The position numbers and the translations under genes are program-made. 64,000 bases of DNA from assembly GCA_903895845.1 (NCBI GenBank), contig CAITVK010000121.1, forward strand, positions 1 through 64,000, given 5' to 3'. The DNA comes from an uncultured Chitinophagaceae bacterium. Lineage in GTDB: Bacteria > Bacteroidota > Bacteroidia > Chitinophagales > Chitinophagaceae. The notes beneath the pieces were generated by a model. That model did not search any database, was not told the DNA's origin, and worked only from the letters and a program-made list of their open reading frames with translations. This document shows positions 43,870-53,372 of the stretch, piece after piece (the first letter of the stretch is position 1; every line of letters begins with the position of its first letter).

Positions 43870-45921
43870 CTAAGATTCAGATTCTGTATTAATGTTTGGA
43901 GCAATAATTATTGGTTCATCAGGAGCGATTACAACTTCTGGCAAAGCCTCTTCCAAGATTTTCTTTTCATCAAAAGGACGCTTACCTATCAAGGCTTCTA
44001 CATCACTTTTGTGTAATACTTCTTTGGATAGAAGTTCCTTAGCAATAATCTCTACCTCATTCTTTCTTTCTGTAAGCAACTGTAAGGTTCTTTCATAAGC
44101 CTTTGCAACAATTTCCCTTACTTCTTCATCAATCAACTTACCTGTTTCTTCACTGTATGGCTTTGTGAAGGTACTTTCTTGAGATGGATCGTAGAAGCTA
44201 ACGTTACCAACCTTACTATTCATTCCATAAACAGTAACCATTGAATAAGCAATCTGGGTTACGTTCTGCAAATCGCTTCCTGCACCAGTTGATATCTTAC
44301 CAAAGAATATTTCTTCACTAACCCTTCCACCAAGTGACATACAAATACGGTCAATCAGATCTTCTGTTCTGTGAATATATTGTTCCTTAGGCGTATATTG
44401 TGCATAGCCCAAAGCCGCTGTTCCTCTTGGCACGATCGTTACTTTCAACAATGGATATGCGTGTTCCAAGAACCAACCGCATACGGCATGCCCTGCTTCA
44501 TGGTAAGCAATTATTTCTTTCTCATGCGGTGCTATTATCTTGTTCTTCTTCTCTAAACCTCCAATTACACGATCAATCGCATCTTGGAAGTCAATCATTT
44601 CAACACCTTCTTTGTCTTTACGAGCAGCAATCAAAGCCGCTTCATTACAAACGTTGGCAATGTCGGCACCAGCAAATCCTGGTGTTTGCTCAGCTAATTT
44701 ATTGATATCAAGGGTTTCGCTGACTTTAATAGGTGTAAGGTGCACTTTAAATATCGCTTCCCTTCCTTTTACATCAGGCTTATCAATACTAATTTGCCTA
44801 TCGAAACGACCCGGTCTTAGTAGTGCACTATCCAACACATCGGGTCTGTTAGTAGCTGCAAGAATGATGATACCTGTATCGCCACCAAAGCCGTCCATTT
44901 CAACAAGCAATTGGTTTAGCGTGTTTTCCCTTTCATCATTACTCATCATTACGTTCTTACCTCTTGCACGTCCTATGGCATCAATTTCATCGATGAATAT
45001 GATACAAGGCGCCTTCTCTCTAGCTTGCTTAAACAAATCTCTTACCCTGCTAGCGCCCACACCTACAAACATTTCTACAAAGTCACTACCACTCAAACTA
45101 AAGAAAGGAACTTGTGCTTCTCCAGCCATTGCTTTCGCCAACAATGTTTTACCAGTACCTGGAGGGCCAATCAGTAAAGCCCCCTTGGGAATCTTACCGC
45201 CTAGTGCTGTGTACTTCTTTGGGTTCTTAAGGAAATCTACAATTTCCATCACCTCTACTTTAGCTTCATCCAAACCTGCTACGTCACCAAAGTTGATATT
45301 TACTTTAGCACCTTTATCAAAAAGGGTTGCTTTAGATTTTCCGATATTAAAGATACCGCCGCCGCCACCGCCTGGTCCACCGCCGCCCATCTTGCGCATC
45401 ATCAGAAGCCAGATGCCTGCAAAAATCAATACATAAATTATAATACTTGACGCAGGACCAAAGAAGTCTGTATCGTCTGTTGGATCTATTGCTACCTGAT
45501 TGATAGTAGGGTGTGTTTTATAGAATTCGCTTAGGTTCTCGTAGAAAACCTTCCAGTCAACAATGTTAAACTGAAACAAGGCAACCCCTTTTACCTTGCT
45601 TGGATCTAGTTTCTCCTTAAATTTCTTTACATAAAACTCCTTACCAATACTATCACTGTTGATGTAGACTCTTACCAGATCCTTATTTCTTACCAGTTCA
45701 ATCTTTAATACATCACCTTTGGCAAGCATATTTTCTTTAAACTCTTGCTCGGTGATTTTGGTAATATCAGGGCTGTTTTTTAGATATGTAGAACCCACCA
45801 AAACCGCGAATATCAATCCATATATCCAATAGATATTAAACTTAGGTACCTTGCGATTGGGCTTTTCATCTCCTCCAGGGTTTATAAAAGGTATCTTTGG
45901 TTGCTTGTCTTCCTTTGCCAT
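43870..45921 (-). CDS. ftsH: ATP-dependent zinc metalloprotease FtsH
   Basis: 683 residues. Two membrane segments (about 31-48 and 158-176), a periplasmic domain between them, then Gly-rich linker. Walker A GPPGTGKT (252-259), Walker [10 protein letters not shown] (306-313), second region of homology RPGRFDR, zinc motif HEAGH (474-478). It degrades misfolded membrane and regulatory proteins at the inner membrane. It is followed by the LUD gene and preceded on the same strand by rsfS (76 bp). Confidence 0.98.
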   Translation of the reverse strand: MAKEDKQPKIPFINPGGDEKPNRKVPKFNIYWIYGLIFAVLVGSTYLKNSPDITKITEQEFKENMLAKGDVLKIELVRNKDLVRVYINSDSIGKEFYVKKFKEKLDPSKVKGVALFQFNIVDWKVFYENLSEFYKTHPTINQVAIDPTDDTDFFGPASSIIIYVLIFAGIWLLMMRKMGGGGPGGGGGGIFNIGKSKATLFDKGAKVNINFGDVAGLDEAKVEVMEIVDFLKNPKKYTALGGKIPKGALLIGPPGTGKTLLAKAMAGEAQVPFFSLSGSDFVEMFVGVGASRVRDLFKQAREKAPCIIFIDEIDAIGRARGKNVMMSNDERENTLNQLLVEMDGFGGDTGIIILAATNRPDVLDSALLRPGRFDRQISIDKPDVKGREAIFKVHLTPIKVSETLDINKLAEQTPGFAGADIANVCNEAALIAARKDKEGVEMIDFQDAIDRVIGGLEKKNKIIAPHEKEIIAYHEAGHAVCGWFLEHAYPLLKVTIVPRGTAALGYAQYTPKEQYIHRTEDLIDRICMSLGGRVSEEIFFGKISTGAGSDLQNVTQIAYSMVTVYGMNSKVGNVSFYDPSQESTFTKPYSEETGKLIDEEVREIVAKAYERTLQLLTERKNEVEIIAKELLSKEVLHKSDVEALIGKRPFDEKKILEEALPEVVIAPDEPIIIAPNINTESES

Positions 45922-45997
45922 AATGATGAAGTTACTTCAAATAAAAATAATGTCTTTCCTATTGTATAGTTCAAATACGTATTGTTAAAATTCTTTT

Positions 45998-46402
45998 TTA
46001 TGCTCCGTGTGTTTCTGCAATTGCATCGCTCCACATGTCTTCCAATCTATAAAACCTTCTTGCTTCGGGGTGCATAATGTGTACTACGATGCTCACATAA
46101 TCTATGATTACCCATTGCGCACTTGCTTGACCCTCATGTTTATAAGGGTTTTCGTCACAAACTTCTTTAACATTAAATTCAATGAAATCACCAATGGCTT
46201 TTACTTGTGTAGTAGAAGATGCTTCACAGATGATAAAGAAGTCGGCCACAGCTTCCGGTATCTTTCTAAGGTCCAGACTAACGATACCTGTGCCTTTTTT
46301 ATCTTCTATCGACTTGATGATTGTCTTGAATATCTTAGAGTTTTTGGTAAGCCTCGTTATTCCTTTTTTACGAGTATCTAATACGGAAAGTTGTTCCAAC
46401 AA
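45998..46402 (-). CDS. rsfS: Ribosome silencing factor RsfS
   Basis: 134 residues. Core GTGIVSLDLRKIPEAVADFFIICEASS, TQVKAIGDFIEFNVKE, and WVIIDYVSIVVHIMHPEARRFYRLEDMWSDA. It binds uL14 and blocks subunit joining in starvation. Probably co-transcribed with ftsH and LUD. Confidence 0.95.
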   Translation of the reverse strand: MLEQLSVLDTRKKGITRLTKNSKIFKTIIKSIEDKKGTGIVSLDLRKIPEAVADFFIICEASSTTQVKAIGDFIEFNVKEVCDENPYKHEGQASAQWVIIDYVSIVVHIMHPEARRFYRLEDMWSDAIAETHGA

Positions 46403-46524
46403 GAGTAATGTTTAAATTAAAAAATTTGTACCCACTAGTGTAAACGTTTGTCGTTTACTTATATTTTAAAAGTAAAAGTAATTTAATTATTTTGTTTTGA
46501 ATATATTAAACAATTACTTCCTTT

Positions 46525-46532
46525 TATCTTCG
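46525..46532 (+). promoter_or_regulatory. Putative -7 box of birA (TATCTTCG)
   Basis: TATCTTCG 20 nt before the TTG start at 46553; it supports that non-ATG start. Confidence 0.45.
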
Positions 46533-46552
46533 GCTTCAAAAATAATACTTCT

Positions 46553-47326
46553 TTGTCTGCTTTTATTATTAATAAACACGTTAACCCCGAATTTCCTACA
46601 ATTGGCTACCCTTTTGTAGAATTATTTGAGGTGGCTAGTACCAATAGTTATGCCATTGATAATATTCAAGCTAATTTGGCTGTACATGGCACTACCTATT
46701 TTGCGCATAGCCAGACAGCAGGCAAGGGGCAACGGGGTAAACAATGGCTAACAGAACCTGGTAGCAACATTATCGTTTCGTGTGTGGTGGGTACCTCTTT
46801 TCTATCGTTAAACCACCAGTTTCCGTTTAGTATGTGTGTGGCATTGGCTGCGAGGGACTTTCTCGCTAAATATGCGGGAGAAGAAACAAGTATCAAGTGG
46901 CCCAATGATATTTACTGGCGTGACAGAAAGGCAGCAGGAATATTGATAGAAAATGTTGTGAGGGGTAATCAATGGCCGTGGGCGGTGGTTGGTATCGGGA
47001 TGAACATCAATCAAACTACCTTTTCCCCCGCATTGAAGAACCCGGTATCGTTAAAACAGATTACTGGTAAAACCTTTGATGCCGTGGCATTGACAAAAGA
47101 ATTATGTTCATTCTTAGAAAATCGTTACCAACAACTGAAGCGTGGAGTTTCTTTACTTGAAGAATACAACAATCACTTATTCAGAAGAAATGAAATAGTA
47201 ACATTCCTTAAAGGCAATGAAACCTTTAATTGTACCATTAAGGGTGTAGACCAATCTGGTAAACTGTTGGTAGTTGGTGCTACCCAAGATTCCTTTTCGT
47301 TTGGAGAAGTAGAATGGGTACTTTAA
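46553..47326 (+). CDS. birA: Biotin--[acetyl-CoA-carboxylase] ligase
   Basis: 257 residues from a TTG start; no suitable ATG exists in frame near the 5' end. The biotinyl-AMP binding region reads AGKGQRGKQWLTEPGSN (the usual GRGRxGRxW loop in a Gln/Lys variant). KWPNDIYW and GIGMNIN follow, and the C-terminal SH3-like domain contains TFNCTIKGVDQSGKLLVV. No N-terminal HTH, so it is a monofunctional ligase. A TATCTTCG box lies 20 nt upstream. Confidence 0.92.
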   Translation: MSAFIINKHVNPEFPTIGYPFVELFEVASTNSYAIDNIQANLAVHGTTYFAHSQTAGKGQRGKQWLTEPGSNIIVSCVVGTSFLSLNHQFPFSMCVALAARDFLAKYAGEETSIKWPNDIYWRDRKAAGILIENVVRGNQWPWAVVGIGMNINQTTFSPALKNPVSLKQITGKTFDAVALTKELCSFLENRYQQLKRGVSLLEEYNNHLFRRNEIVTFLKGNETFNCTIKGVDQSGKLLVVGATQDSFSFGEVEWVL

Positions 47327-47383
47327 CACATAGAAACATAGATACATAGACCGATTATAATACTACCCATGTTCCTATGTGTT
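47325..47383. repeat. Intergenic word repeat (ACACATAGAAACATAG family), inverted
   Basis: AACACATAGAAACATAGATACATAG on the left and CATGTTCCTATGTGTT on the right pair between convergent birA and the SemiSWEET gene. A fuller copy lies at 53256-53342. Confidence 0.55.
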
Positions 47384-47390
47384 GATACTT

Positions 47391-47648
47391 CTATTTATAC
47401 TTAATCTTGTACGTCAGGATAATTAATGCCAATATCAATGTGATACCATTTGCAATCATGATTGGGTAATTGGTACTCATGATGCCAAACGTAAACCACA
47501 ACAACGTTCCGAATGTAAACAACGAATACATAGACAATGAGATGCCCTTTGTGTCTTTTGTTTTAATGGTTTGCAGTGCTTGCGGCAGAAAAGAAAGCGT
47601 GGTACAAAACGCTGCTATCAACCCAACGATGGTAGTATTATTGAACAT
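47391..47648 (-). CDS. SemiSWEET-type sugar transporter
   Basis: 85 residues with three membrane helices and the PQ motif in TTLSFLPQALQ. TKDTKGISLSMYSLFTFGTLLWFTFG matches the family's second helix; the last helix ends ILTYKIKYK. Functions as a dimer, facilitating sugar movement across the inner membrane. Length is typical. Confidence 0.92.
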   Translation of the reverse strand: MFNNTTIVGLIAAFCTTLSFLPQALQTIKTKDTKGISLSMYSLFTFGTLLWFTFGIMSTNYPIMIANGITLILALIILTYKIKYK

Positions 47649-47771
47649 AGTTATTTATTTTATTTTACCACAATGTTCACAAAGGTTTTACACAAAGGTT
47701 AATTCGCTTATATCCTTGTGTACTTAGTGTTCTCTTACCTGGTGTCCTTTGTGGTTAAATCCCTAAAAGAA

Positions 47772-47814
47772 AAACCATCATCCACAACTTTAAACAAGCA
47801 ATGAATGATGGTTT
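47772..47814 (-). terminator. Terminator after gapA
   Basis: Stem AAACCATCAT/ATGATGGTTT with a 23-nt loop, about 27 bp downstream of the gapA stop. Confidence 0.55.
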
Positions 47815-47840
47815 ATTATGAAAGAATACTTCTTGTTAGA

Positions 47841-48845
47841 CTATTTGATTAATCCAGCAAAGTATTTTACTGTACGAACCAATTGGCTTACATAGCTCAT
47901 TTCGTTGTCGTACCAGCTTACTACTTTTACCAGTTGTTTGTCGCCAACAGTGATCACTTTAGTTTGCGTAGCATCAAACAATGAACCGAAAGAGATTCCG
48001 ATAACATCGCTGCTCACAATTTCATCTTCGGTATAACCAAAGCTTTCATTGCTTGCTGCTTTCATTGCTGCATTTACTTCAGCAACAGTTACTGTTTTTT
48101 CTACAATAGCAGTCAATTCAGTTACAGAGCCAGTAATTACAGGTACACGTTGTGCGCTACCGTCCAATTTACCTTTCAACTCAGGCAATACCAAACCAAT
48201 TGCTTTTGCAGCACCTGTACTGTTAGGTACAATGTTGGCAGCAGCAGCACGAGCCCTACGCAAATCGCCTTTAGCATGAGGCGCATCCAACGTATTTTGG
48301 TCGTTGGTATAAGCGTGAATGGTAGTCATGCTACCAGCAAGGATGTTGAAAGAGTTGTTTAATGCTTGAGCCATTGGCGCCAAGCAGTTGGTAGTACAAG
48401 ATGCAGCACTGATAACTGTTTCGCTACCATCCAAAATAGTATGGTTTACGTTGTACACTACAGTTTTCATTTCGCCTGTTGCAGGAGCAGAGATCACTAC
48501 TCTTTTTGCACCAGCTTTAATGTGCAACTCAGCTTTTTCTTTATCTGTAAAGAAACCAGTACTTTCAATTACTACATCAACACCATGTTCTCCCCAAGGA
48601 ATTTGTGAAGGATCACGTTGTGCATAGATTTTTACTTCGTGACCATTTACGATGATAGAGCTATCCGTATTTGAAACTTCTTGATCGAAACGACCTTGTG
48701 CGCTATCATATTTTAATAGGTGAGCCAACGTCTTAGGGCTAGTAAGATCGTTGATGGCAACTACCTCGATACCTTCGATATTAAATATTTGACGATAAAC
48801 CAATCTGCCTATCCGTCCGAAACCATTAATTGCAACTTTAACCAT
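47841..48845 (-). CDS. gapA: Glyceraldehyde-3-phosphate dehydrogenase, type I
   Basis: 334 residues. NAD-binding [10 protein letters not shown], catalytic Cys150 in [12 protein letters not shown], phosphate loops and the C-terminal [13 protein letters not shown]. Central glycolysis/gluconeogenesis enzyme. Minus-strand TACCTTCG -7 box at 48888-48895. Confidence 0.98.
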   Translation of the reverse strand: MVKVAINGFGRIGRLVYRQIFNIEGIEVVAINDLTSPKTLAHLLKYDSAQGRFDQEVSNTDSSIIVNGHEVKIYAQRDPSQIPWGEHGVDVVIESTGFFTDKEKAELHIKAGAKRVVISAPATGEMKTVVYNVNHTILDGSETVISAASCTTNCLAPMAQALNNSFNILAGSMTTIHAYTNDQNTLDAPHAKGDLRRARAAAANIVPNSTGAAKAIGLVLPELKGKLDGSAQRVPVITGSVTELTAIVEKTVTVAEVNAAMKAASNESFGYTEDEIVSSDVIGISFGSLFDATQTKVITVGDKQLVKVVSWYDNEMSYVSQLVRTVKYFAGLIK

Positions 48846-48887
48846 GACTATTATTTTTAAATGTGTGAAAAATTGTGTTTTGCGCGG

Positions 48888-48895
48888 CGAAGGTA
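48888..48895 (-). promoter_or_regulatory. Putative -7 box of gapA (TACCTTCG)
   Basis: TACCTTCG on the minus strand, 42 nt upstream of the ATG; same octamer as upstream of GH13. Confidence 0.45.
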
Positions 48896-48978
48896 AAGAA
48901 TAGTTATGAGTTATGAGTTATGAAATATGAGTGAAGCCAAAGACAGGTTAATGATTAACGATTATTGATTAATAGAAA

Positions 48979-49012
48979 AGGCTGTAACAAAGTATAACCT
49001 TCATCACAGCCT
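48979..49012. terminator. Terminator of the 49061 ORF
   Basis: Stem AGGCTGT/ACAGCCT, T-rich on both sides (CTTTTTT on plus, TTTTC on minus), about 49 bp from the stop codon. Confidence 0.6.
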
Positions 49013-49060
49013 CTTTTTTATTAGCAATGGAGAGATCAATCATTACCAAACGTTAATCAT

Positions 49061-49726
49061 TTATACGATTACTGCACTAAAATAGGCACCCCAAGGGCCA
49101 TATCCGCCTTTTTTAGTTACCCAACGGGCAAAGAAATAAACCGTTTTCCCTTTTTGAGACAATAGATAAGTAATGGGACTACCCGATTTGGCGATGTTTA
49201 TTTTCAGGTTCATATCCCCCAATCCCATTGGGGCAGGGTCGTCTATTTTATACCACATCTCCATAAAGCCAACGCCTTTTGGCTTGCCTATTTTGCCGGT
49301 AGCTGCGTTAGTCATATTTACAATCTGTTGCAAAGGTGCGCCATACGTAATGTTTACCCTTGGTGCCGTAGTTGGGTCGGGCACGGGTGTGCGTGCAGAA
49401 CCAAACAAATGGATGCCCATTGCCAACTTGTCGGCAGCAGATATAGCCGCATTGTTTATTAGGTAGTCGTCGAACACCAATGCTAAGGCGGGTTGAAACA
49501 ATAACTGATTGGCGTCGCGGTTGACAGTAGCGGTCTGGTTTTTTGTAAGTTTATTTACAGATGCAGCCCAAAGCGGTGTCCAGGCGGTTTGATAAGCAAC
49601 AATGGCATTCACTTCCAGGAGTGTCATGCCCCAACTGGCTACTCCTTTGGCAATGATAAGTGCCAATACTACAATTTGTAACTGGTTGAACTTTGACGGT
49701 AATGAAGGTATACTATAAATTTCCAT
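49061..49726 (-). CDS. Array-linked ORF D: orphan protein with FN3-like C-terminus
   Basis: 221 residues, no signal peptide. N-terminal helices (LQIVVLALIIAKGVASWGMT, LLEVNAIVAYQTAWTPLW) lead to a linker ending in RTPVPDPTTAPRVNI. The C-terminal beta-rich part (about 120-221) has GFMEMWYKIDDPAP and ends TVYFFARWVTKKGGYGPWGA. By eye it is a relative of the 9275 protein. It lies downstream of array D and is flanked by a terminator, again a self-contained cassette. Between gapA and the orphan 50526 gene it has no functional neighbour. Confidence 0.8.
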   Translation of the reverse strand: MEIYSIPSLPSKFNQLQIVVLALIIAKGVASWGMTLLEVNAIVAYQTAWTPLWAASVNKLTKNQTATVNRDANQLLFQPALALVFDDYLINNAAISAADKLAMGIHLFGSARTPVPDPTTAPRVNITYGAPLQQIVNMTNAATGKIGKPKGVGFMEMWYKIDDPAPMGLGDMNLKINIAKSGSPITYLLSQKGKTVYFFARWVTKKGGYGPWGAYFSAVIV

Positions 49727-49981
49727 GACAAGCGTTAGAAACCAGTTTTAGTTAGCAAGTTTCTGCACTAAAGGTCAATGATTGCATTCGTAACTGCCAA
49801 ATCTATTTTCCAAAAAAAGAGGCAAAAAGTCATAGTGATTTATAATCATATCTGTAATGAAGGCTAGTATCAATGAGTTGCGTTTTTTGGTGCCTCCAAA
49901 CTTTAACATTTGACGGTTGAGTTTTGCTGGGATAAAAGGGGTAATTATTAATAAAAAACAAAAAAGACTTTTTCAACAGCG

Positions 49982-50108
49982 CATTATTCAAGCATTCCAC
50001 GTCATTATTTAAGCTTAATTAATGACGCAACAAGCTTGAATAATGACGCAACAAGCATGAATAATCACCCGTAATGCTTGAATAATGACGTGGAATGCTT
50101 GAATAATG
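49982..50108 (-). repeat. Array D: 21-bp repeats with inverted outer units
   Basis: On the plus strand, units AATGACGCAACAAGCTTGAAT-type of 21 bp start at 50021, 50042, 50063 and 50084 (partial at 50105). The left end is inverted: 49982-50006 is the exact reverse complement of 50084-50108 (25 bp). A near-palindrome, GTCATTATTTAAGC/GCTTAATTAATGAC (50001-50026), sits at the switch. The array lies 255 bp upstream of the minus-strand ORF start at 49726. Confidence 0.85.
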
Positions 50109-50258
50109 GCACAAAAAGGCACATTTAGGTGGGTTTTTGACAATGGCAGGTTTGTAACTGGCGTGTTTTTGGGGGATTTTAGGGCATTTATTGGTAATAA
50201 TGCAAGGATTTGACAACTTTTGGACAGTTTTATAATCTAATTGGGACAACTGCACAGT

Positions 50259-50291
50259 AAGGAAGGCTTCGCTTGAAGCGAAGCCTTCCTT
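50259..50291. repeat. Perfect 15-bp palindrome related to the 187-bp repeat end
   Basis: A 15-bp stem (AAGGAAGGCTTCGCT and its complement) around TGA. Its left arm matches the terminal hairpin of the 187-bp repeats at 12330-12357 and 12808-12835. A second hairpin, AACTTCCC/GGGAAGTT (50299-50330), follows. It may be a shortened derivative of the element. Confidence 0.7.
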
Positions 50292-50525
50292 TGAGCGCAA
50301 CTTCCCGAAAGCTGCAACTTTTGGGAAGTTTGCTTACATGGAACGACCGCCATTGTAAATGGGAAATGTACGTATGTATCTATTTGAATTGTTTTTTTAA
50401 TACTGATAATAATAAACCTTTACATTCGTTACTGAAACTGATGCAGAGACAGGGTTTGAGGGATATTAATGAAATCGAGCTTTTTACTGTTTATAGCGTC
50501 TATTTAAGAGTTAGCTGCAACCCAG

Positions 50526-51422
50526 ATGGAAAAAGTTTACAAATTCATAGCGGTAATTTTAGTAACGGTTTTTCCTGCATTTGCATTTTCACAAATGATT
50601 AGGACAGAATATAGTTTTAGCTATATCCCCCAACATCATAGTGATAAAAAGGAAACTAGGAAAGAGAAAATCAACTATGAAAAATATGATGCCAATTCTA
50701 ACCTAATCGAGGAAGGGGAATATGGAGAAATCAAACACTTTAGAACTGTAAAGAAAATAAATGACACCTCTTCATTTATATCAATTGGACACAGGCGAGA
50801 TTATAAGAATCTTAATAATGTAAAATTCAATAAGTATGACAATTCTAATCATTTAATTGAAAATGAACTTTGGCATTATATCCACAACAAGAAAGGCAAC
50901 CTAATTTATAAAACGGAATATGTTTATAATTCAAAAGGTCAATTAATCAAAGAAACAGAATTTGACTGGCAAGACAAAATATCAAGGACAAAGTCAAATG
51001 AATATTTAGTTAATAGAATTACTTCCATAGACACAGTTTATAATTTAAGCATAGAAGGAATAACAAGAGTTGACGGAGAAAGTCGAGACACAACATACCT
51101 TGACAGTTTAAATAGACCGGCGGAGAGTTTTCATTTTTATAATGGCAAGTTCTTATATCGTCAAAAGTATGTCTATGAAAAATCTGGACTTAACAGAACC
51201 GAATTAAGATATGATGATAATCCTAACAATCTGTGGTGTGTGACAGAATATAAATACGACAAAGATGACAATATTCTTCAAAAATATTGGAAAGTAATCG
51301 GCGGTTTTACTGAATCTAAACAAGTGTACATTTATGACAAAAACAAACGCTTAATAAAAATACTTAACTACGATGCTTACGAGTTAACTGGCATTAACAA
51401 ATTTAAATATCACTTTGATTAA
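50526..51422 (+). CDS. Secreted YD-repeat-like protein
   Basis: 298 residues with a signal peptide (MEKVYKFIAVILVTVFPAFA). The mature part contains recurring Tyr-Asp strands (KYDNSNHLIENELW, EYVYNSKGQLIKETEFDW, KYDKDDNILQKYW, YIYDKNKRLIKILNYD) similar to RHS/YD repeats. No catalytic motif. A/T-rich relative to its neighbours; probably a surface or periplasmic protein. Function unknown. Confidence 0.7.
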   Translation: MEKVYKFIAVILVTVFPAFAFSQMIRTEYSFSYIPQHHSDKKETRKEKINYEKYDANSNLIEEGEYGEIKHFRTVKKINDTSSFISIGHRRDYKNLNNVKFNKYDNSNHLIENELWHYIHNKKGNLIYKTEYVYNSKGQLIKETEFDWQDKISRTKSNEYLVNRITSIDTVYNLSIEGITRVDGESRDTTYLDSLNRPAESFHFYNGKFLYRQKYVYEKSGLNRTELRYDDNPNNLWCVTEYKYDKDDNILQKYWKVIGGFTESKQVYIYDKNKRLIKILNYDAYELTGINKFKYHFD

Positions 51423-51568
51423 ATGGGTATGCAGCTAACAAAAGTGTTTAGTAAAGTGCTTGGACGGGAGTAATTTGGCAATAGTGCTTTCTTTTAGCAG
51501 TAGTTTCGGGTGCAAACAACAGATGGTAATGTGAGTGGCGTGGCAATATTTTTAAGTTAAGGAATGAC

Positions 51569-51647
51569 TGTCAGGTTGAGCTTGTCGAAACCGAGTAAAT
51601 TAAGGTTCATTCTTTTATTAAACGCCTTCGACAAGCTCAGGCTGACA
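51569..51647. repeat. Inverted repeat of a TGTCAGGxTGAGCTTGTCGAA element
   Basis: TGTCAGGTTGAGCTTGTCGAA (51569-51589) and TTCGACAAGCTCAGGCTGACA (51627-51647) form a long stem with one mismatch. The word is a dispersed REP-like sequence found in many bacterial genomes. It sits in the 420-bp gap before the Ig-like lipoprotein gene, which otherwise holds a single CTTTGTGGC-type word near 51755. Confidence 0.65.
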
Positions 51648-51842
51648 CCCTGATTTCCATCAGGTAGCATAGATATAAACCCTTAACTTAAAGTAAGTGG
51701 CGCAGGGATGATGAAGGAATAAACCTTAGCGCTTCTTCCTGCCTTTGCGCCTTTGTGGCTAAACCCTTATAACTCTTCTTTTAACTTTTATGATTTTAGC
51801 AAGCTGCATTCAGTATAAGTTTGCAACCGTTAATGTTATTGA

Positions 51843-53249
51843 ATGAAAAAGAAAGCATCGTTCCTCCTCTTGCTACTATTTATTGCTGCCAAACTATTAC
51901 TATTAACTAGTTGTGCAGGCATCGTGCCGCCTACAGGTGGGCCAAAAGATACCCTTCCCCCTCGCTTGGTGAAGGCTTTGCCCGCAGATAGTGCCACCAA
52001 TGTAACCTCTCAAAAGATTGTACTCACCTTCGATGAGTTTGTAGATTTGAAAGATGCACAACAGAATGTGTTGATTTCCCCTATCCCTACAAAAATCCCT
52101 AACATAGAGTCTAACCTTAGGTATGTTACGGTAAAGCTGCGTGATTCGTTGGAGAAGAATACCACCTACAGTATCAACTTTGGCAATAGCATCAAGGACA
52201 TTAATGAGGGCAATATATTCAAGGACTTTACCTATGTATTCTCTACCGGGCCCACCATTGCACACGGACAGTTTGCTGGTAAAGTAATACTGGCTGAGAC
52301 AGGCAAAACGGATAGTACCCTGTTGGTAATCTTGCACCGTAACCTGAATGATACTGCCATCTACAAATCGAATCCCCGTTACCTGACTAAAGTAAATGGC
52401 AGGGGCGAGTTTAGCTTTAACTTTATTGAGCCCGGTAAGTACAACGCCTTTGTGCTACCCAACGAATACAGTAAAAAGTATGATGACAGCACCGAGATAT
52501 TCGGCTTTCTCGATAGTACCATTACCATCAGTGAGGCTACGCCCAATGCGGTCTTTTATGCGTATCAGGAGGAAAAGAAAAAAGAAAAGCCTGCTAAAGC
52601 TGCCACTCCTACCAATAACAATAAGAACAAGAAAGAAGATAAGTCTTTGAAGTTTGCCAACAACCTGGATGGCGGGCATAGTCAGGGATTGATTAATAAG
52701 CTACAACTAACGTTTAGTAAACGATTAAAGACCTTCGACTCGTCCAAGATAGTTTTGTGTGATACCTTCTATGAGCCACTTCCAAATGCAAAGGTGACGT
52801 TGGATACCAGCAACACCACCGTGTCTATCAGTTACCCTTGGAAAGAAAATACGTACTTCAAACTGATATTATCTAAAGATGTTGCACAAGATACTAGCGG
52901 CAATACTTTGAAGAAAGGCGATACACTTAGCTTTACTACAGCCACAGAATCGAGCTATGGTAGTGTGAAGATAAAGTTTACCAATCTCGATTTAAAGAAG
53001 CATCCGGTGCTGCAAATAGTCTCCTCCGATAAGATAGAAGAGAGTGTGCCCTTGACTGATATTGTCTTTAAAAGGAAACTATACAAGCCAGGGGATTACA
53101 TCGTGCGGATTTTGTTCGATAATAACCAGAATGGCATCTGGGATGCAGGTAACTACAAAAAACACTTGCAACCAGAGATTGTGTTGGAAAGAAACTGGAA
53201 GCTAAACATAAAAGCCAACTGGGATAATGAAACAGAGATAAAATTGTAG
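51843..53249 (+). CDS. SbsA Ig-like domain lipoprotein
   Basis: 468 residues. Lipobox LLLTSCAG, then the Bacteroidota pattern PPTGGPKDTLPPRLVKALPAD and an Ig-like fold (IVLTFDEFVDLKDAQQNVLI). A Lys-rich linker (EEKKKEKPAKAATPTNNNKN, about 243-270) precedes a second Ig-like region. Conserved in the phylum, function unknown; likely outer-membrane anchored. Confidence 0.88.
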   Translation: MKKKASFLLLLLFIAAKLLLLTSCAGIVPPTGGPKDTLPPRLVKALPADSATNVTSQKIVLTFDEFVDLKDAQQNVLISPIPTKIPNIESNLRYVTVKLRDSLEKNTTYSINFGNSIKDINEGNIFKDFTYVFSTGPTIAHGQFAGKVILAETGKTDSTLLVILHRNLNDTAIYKSNPRYLTKVNGRGEFSFNFIEPGKYNAFVLPNEYSKKYDDSTEIFGFLDSTITISEATPNAVFYAYQEEKKKEKPAKAATPTNNNKNKKEDKSLKFANNLDGGHSQGLINKLQLTFSKRLKTFDSSKIVLCDTFYEPLPNAKVTLDTSNTTVSISYPWKENTYFKLILSKDVAQDTSGNTLKKGDTLSFTTATESSYGSVKIKFTNLDLKKHPVLQIVSSDKIEESVPLTDIVFKRKLYKPGDYIVRILFDNNQNGIWDAGNYKKHLQPEIVLERNWKLNIKANWDNETEIKL

Positions 53250-53255
53250 AACAGA

Positions 53256-53342
53256 TTAAACACATAGAAACATAGATACATAGACCACATAGCTTTATGT
53301 TTCTTCTATGTTTTCTATCTTCCTATGTTCCTATGTGTTTAA
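53256..53342. repeat. Intergenic word repeat (ACACATAGAAACATAG family), inverted
   Basis: TTAAACACATAG at the left and CTATGTGTTTAA at the right enclose further CATAGATACATAG / CTATGTTTTCTATC words; second copy of the type at 47325. Confidence 0.6.
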
Positions 53343-53372
53343 TTTTTTCTTTACCAAAAAACAAAAAAGACT

